From positions 1 to 42,497 of the IMG/VR virus record IMGVR_UViG_3300047446_000271: DNA of 42,497 nt; one strand, given 5' to 3'. Source of the DNA: a virus. Every line of letters begins with the position of its first letter. Position 1 is the stretch's first letter. Of the stretch, positions 41,206 through 42,497 are shown one piece after another. Under the pieces are notes generated by a model, which searched no databases, was not told the DNA's origin, and worked only from the letters and a program-made list of their open reading frames with translations. A program made the translations under genes and the position numbers.

Positions 41206-41530
41206 TGATTTTTTCCTTCAAAATATAACGAGGTCTATTTTTAACCTCAATATAAATCCTGCCGATGCACTCACCAAGAACACCAACCCAAATTAACTGT
41301 ACACCGCCGAGGAATAAAATGGAGACCAGTATAGAAGGATATCCTCTGACCGGATTGCCAAATGCCATCGTGTCTACAATCATTCATGCACCATAGATAA
41401 ATTCCACCCCTGCCACGAATAACCCGATATACATCCACATGCGCAAAGGGAATGTCGAGAAGCTGGTTATACCTTCCGGTGCAAGATTCCATGAGTTTAC
41501 CACCCAGGAGAAATCTGATCACCCGTTGAT
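41198..41530 (-). pseudogene. gtrB: gtrB remnant (bactoprenol glucosyltransferase), C-terminal part only
   Basis: On the minus strand the frames give [19 protein letters not shown], then [19 protein letters not shown], then a TGA stop, then [20 protein letters not shown], then [20 protein letters not shown] and [13 protein letters not shown]. This is the two-helix membrane end of GtrB. The TGA replaces an expected Trp codon (TGG), and further upstream the frame shifts more than once. The catalytic N-terminal domain is gone, so no flippase-linked glucosyl donor can be made from this copy. The intact end overlaps the gtrII-like start. Confidence 0.85.
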
Positions 41531-41548
41531 CAACCATCAATTTTGTAA

Positions 41549-41568
41549 TACTGTATATTTATACAGTA
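41549..41568. promoter_or_regulatory. LexA-binding SOS box
   Basis: TACTGTATATTTATACAGTA is a near-perfect SOS box (CTGT, eight A/T bases, ACAG with flanking TA...TA). It lies 19 bases before the UmuD'-like gene, so that gene should be repressed by host LexA and induced by DNA damage. Confidence 0.92.
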
Positions 41569-41586
41569 CAAATTGAGGGTATCACC

Positions 41587-41967
41587 ATGGGCTTCCCATC
41601 TCCAGCTCTCGACTTCGAAGAGCCTCGCGTTAGTCTTGACGCTTTATGCATAACCAAACCAAGCGCTACCTATCTTGTGCGAGCAGCGGGTACCCACTGG
41701 CATGCAGGTATCATGAGCGGCGCACTGCTTGTTATCGACAGCAGCAAGACGCCATGTGATGGCTCGATAGTTGTCGGAACTGTGCATGGTGAATTCAGGG
41801 TGGTGCGGTACAAGAAGCTGCCGACACCTCACCTGGAGGAAATCGACAAGCCGGAGAATAAGTTTTCGCTGCTGGATGATTTTGAAGACGATGGGGTGTT
41901 TGGCGTGGTGACGTGGATACTCAATGACGCCAGGAACGGAGAGTTCGACGATGTGCCGGTGATGTGA
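41587..41967 (+). CDS. UmuD'-like protein lacking catalytic residues
   Basis: This 126-residue protein begins M-GFPSPALDFEEPRVSLDAL, matching UmuD from just after its Cys-Gly cleavage site, so it is made in the already-processed form, as with P1 HumD. It continues KPSATYLVRAAGTHWHAGIM and GALLVIDSSKTP. The UmuD Ser60 position is His37 (GTHW for GDSM), and the Lys97 position is Val73 (EFRVVRY for EFTVKKL), so it cannot act as a protease. The C-terminus is longer than UmuD. It may pair with host UmuD or UmuC and change translesion synthesis. GAGGGT precedes the ATG. Confidence 0.82.
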   Translation: MGFPSPALDFEEPRVSLDALCITKPSATYLVRAAGTHWHAGIMSGALLVIDSSKTPCDGSIVVGTVHGEFRVVRYKKLPTPHLEEIDKPENKFSLLDDFEDDGVFGVVTWILNDARNGEFDDVPVM

Positions 41968-41982
41968 CAACAGGCAACAAAA

Positions 41983-42005
41983 AACCCGCACAAGGCGGGT
42001 TTCTG
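41983..42005 (+). terminator. Intrinsic terminator after the UmuD'-like gene
   Basis: AACCCGC and GCGGGTT pair around a short ACAAG loop, with A-rich sequence before and TT after. It makes the UmuD'-like gene a single-gene SOS unit. Confidence 0.75.
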
Positions 42006-42332
42006 TTAGGACCGGGAGCCGCGTATCTTTTGCGTATCCTTTTTAGTCCTGCTTGTGTCTCGACAGTGTCCGGTCTGGAGCCGTAACATCATGTTTATCA
42101 AGGTGTTGTCCTTGCACTGTCCTATCCTAAGTGGTGGAGCTGGGGGGAGTTGAACCCACAGCCATTATTTGGGTGGGTAATTCGCCGGATAAGATAGAAA
42201 ATCATTCCCCAAAACTATCGTAATAGTTCGCTATAACAATAAGTTAGATAAAGCCCTTTTTAGTGAAAACCTCATCGTTATTTATCTTCTTTGCATTTTA
42301 TATCAATGAGTTAGTTACGAACCGCTAATCTA
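42006..42332. other. Right-end spacer up to the attachment site
   Basis: No gene is visible in these 327 bases. Two related words, GGACCGGGAGCCG (42010) and GTCCGGTCTGGAGCCG (42068), stand near the start. A tmRNA-3'-end-like sequence lies at 42132-42162. The last 150 bases are AT-rich and lead to the icd remnant, as expected for the arm of an attachment site. Confidence 0.5.
42132..42162 (-). other. ssrA (tmRNA) 3'-end-like sequence
   Basis: On the minus strand the sequence contains GTGGGTTCAACT, then CCCCCCAGCTCCACCA, which closely matches the 3' end of enterobacterial tmRNA (T-arm, acceptor strand and CCA). One T-stem pair is disrupted. The ssrA 3' end is a well-known integration site, so this looks like an attachment-site scar of another element or a second phage attachment core. 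No full tmRNA is present. Confidence 0.7.
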
Positions 42333-42497
42333 ATGCTGCGTCATATGGAATGGTTCGAAGCGGCTGACTTAATTGTTAAAGGTATGGAAGGCGCGATTAA
42401 CGCCAAAACCGTAACTTACGATTTCGAACGCCTGATGGAAGGCGCTAAACTGCTGAAATGCTCAGAGTTTGGTGATGCAATGATCGAACATATGTAA
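42333..42497 (+). pseudogene. icdC: 3' remnant of icd at the prophage attachment site
   Basis: These 165 bases encode 54 residues, [20 protein letters not shown], then [20 protein letters not shown], then [13 protein letters not shown], which is the C-terminus of isocitrate dehydrogenase. In e14 and phage 21 lysogens the icd 3' end is displaced, leaving exactly such a fragment (icdC in E. coli K-12). A stop codon lies in frame seven codons upstream, so it is not a full gene. Substitutions such as Glu for the usual Gly in HMGW may reflect relaxed selection. Confidence 0.92.

Noticed and set aside
41271-41540. An 89-codon minus-strand ORF in the gtr region
   Set aside because: It is out of frame with the recognisable GtrB remnant for most of its length, so it is a chance frame in a pseudogene.
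1-42497. Insertion sequences or transposase genes
   Set aside because: I saw no transposase-like protein and no terminal inverted repeats flanking an inserted block anywhere in the window.

Overview
The window is an almost complete lambdoid prophage with a siphovirus tail and HK97-type head genes, integrated in the isocitrate dehydrogenase gene (icd) of an enterobacterium. The last 165 bases (42333-42497) encode the C-terminal 54 residues of Icd, the fragment left when e14- or phage 21-like elements insert there. A lambda-type integrase lies at the opposite edge. The rebuilt icd and the left attachment site should lie just before base 1. The Icd fragment and the gene types point to Enterobacterales. 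It differs from E. coli K-12 Icd at several residues, so I do not name a genus.

Left arm (1-6180, leftward). From pL the order is rdgC (a RecA-modulating recombination protein), two uncharacterised phage proteins, a small SAM methyltransferase, an Ea22-like protein, two more small proteins, then xis and int. About 580 bases between rdgC and the repressor hold no convincing gene but carry two long inverted repeats.

Immunity and replication (6120-15173). A cleavable CI-type repressor faces a Cro-like protein. Palindromes of the form GTARG-N4-CYTAC sit at pL and at pR, with a degenerate one between, and are the likely CI/Cro operators. Rightward follow a YmfL/CII-like regulator, a DUF4222 protein, an O-like initiator with four tandem 15-bp iterons, a PerC-like regulator, a fused cytosine-C5 plus adenine-N6 DNA methyltransferase, a LexA DNA-binding domain without protease, RusA, a KilA-N protein, a DUF968/HNH protein and antiterminator Q.

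Lysis and accessory block (15174-21272). After a terminator and a degenerate tRNA-Met(CAT)-like sequence come a dual-start holin, a SAR lysozyme, nested Rz/Rz1, a C4-like structured RNA, a Rha regulator, small orphan genes, two glycosyltransferases and an HNH nuclease. Two Fur-box-like sites lie before the terminase.

Structural genes (21273-39588). The order is terS, terL, a prohead protease fused to the major capsid protein, portal, head-tail connectors, tail tube, G/GT chaperones with a lambda-like GGGAAAG frameshift site, tape measure, tail tip proteins, a TipJ/J-like protein and a tailspike.

Right end (39589-42497). A leftward O-antigen conversion locus keeps an intact GtrII-like transferase, but gtrB is a broken remnant and gtrA is absent. 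A UmuD'-like gene without catalytic residues follows a near-consensus LexA box. Next come a terminator, a tmRNA-3'-end-like sequence and the icd remnant.

The most unusual items are the dual-specificity methyltransferase with a second reading frame inside it, and the set of SOS-related parts (CI, LexA-like domain, UmuD'-like protein, RdgC).
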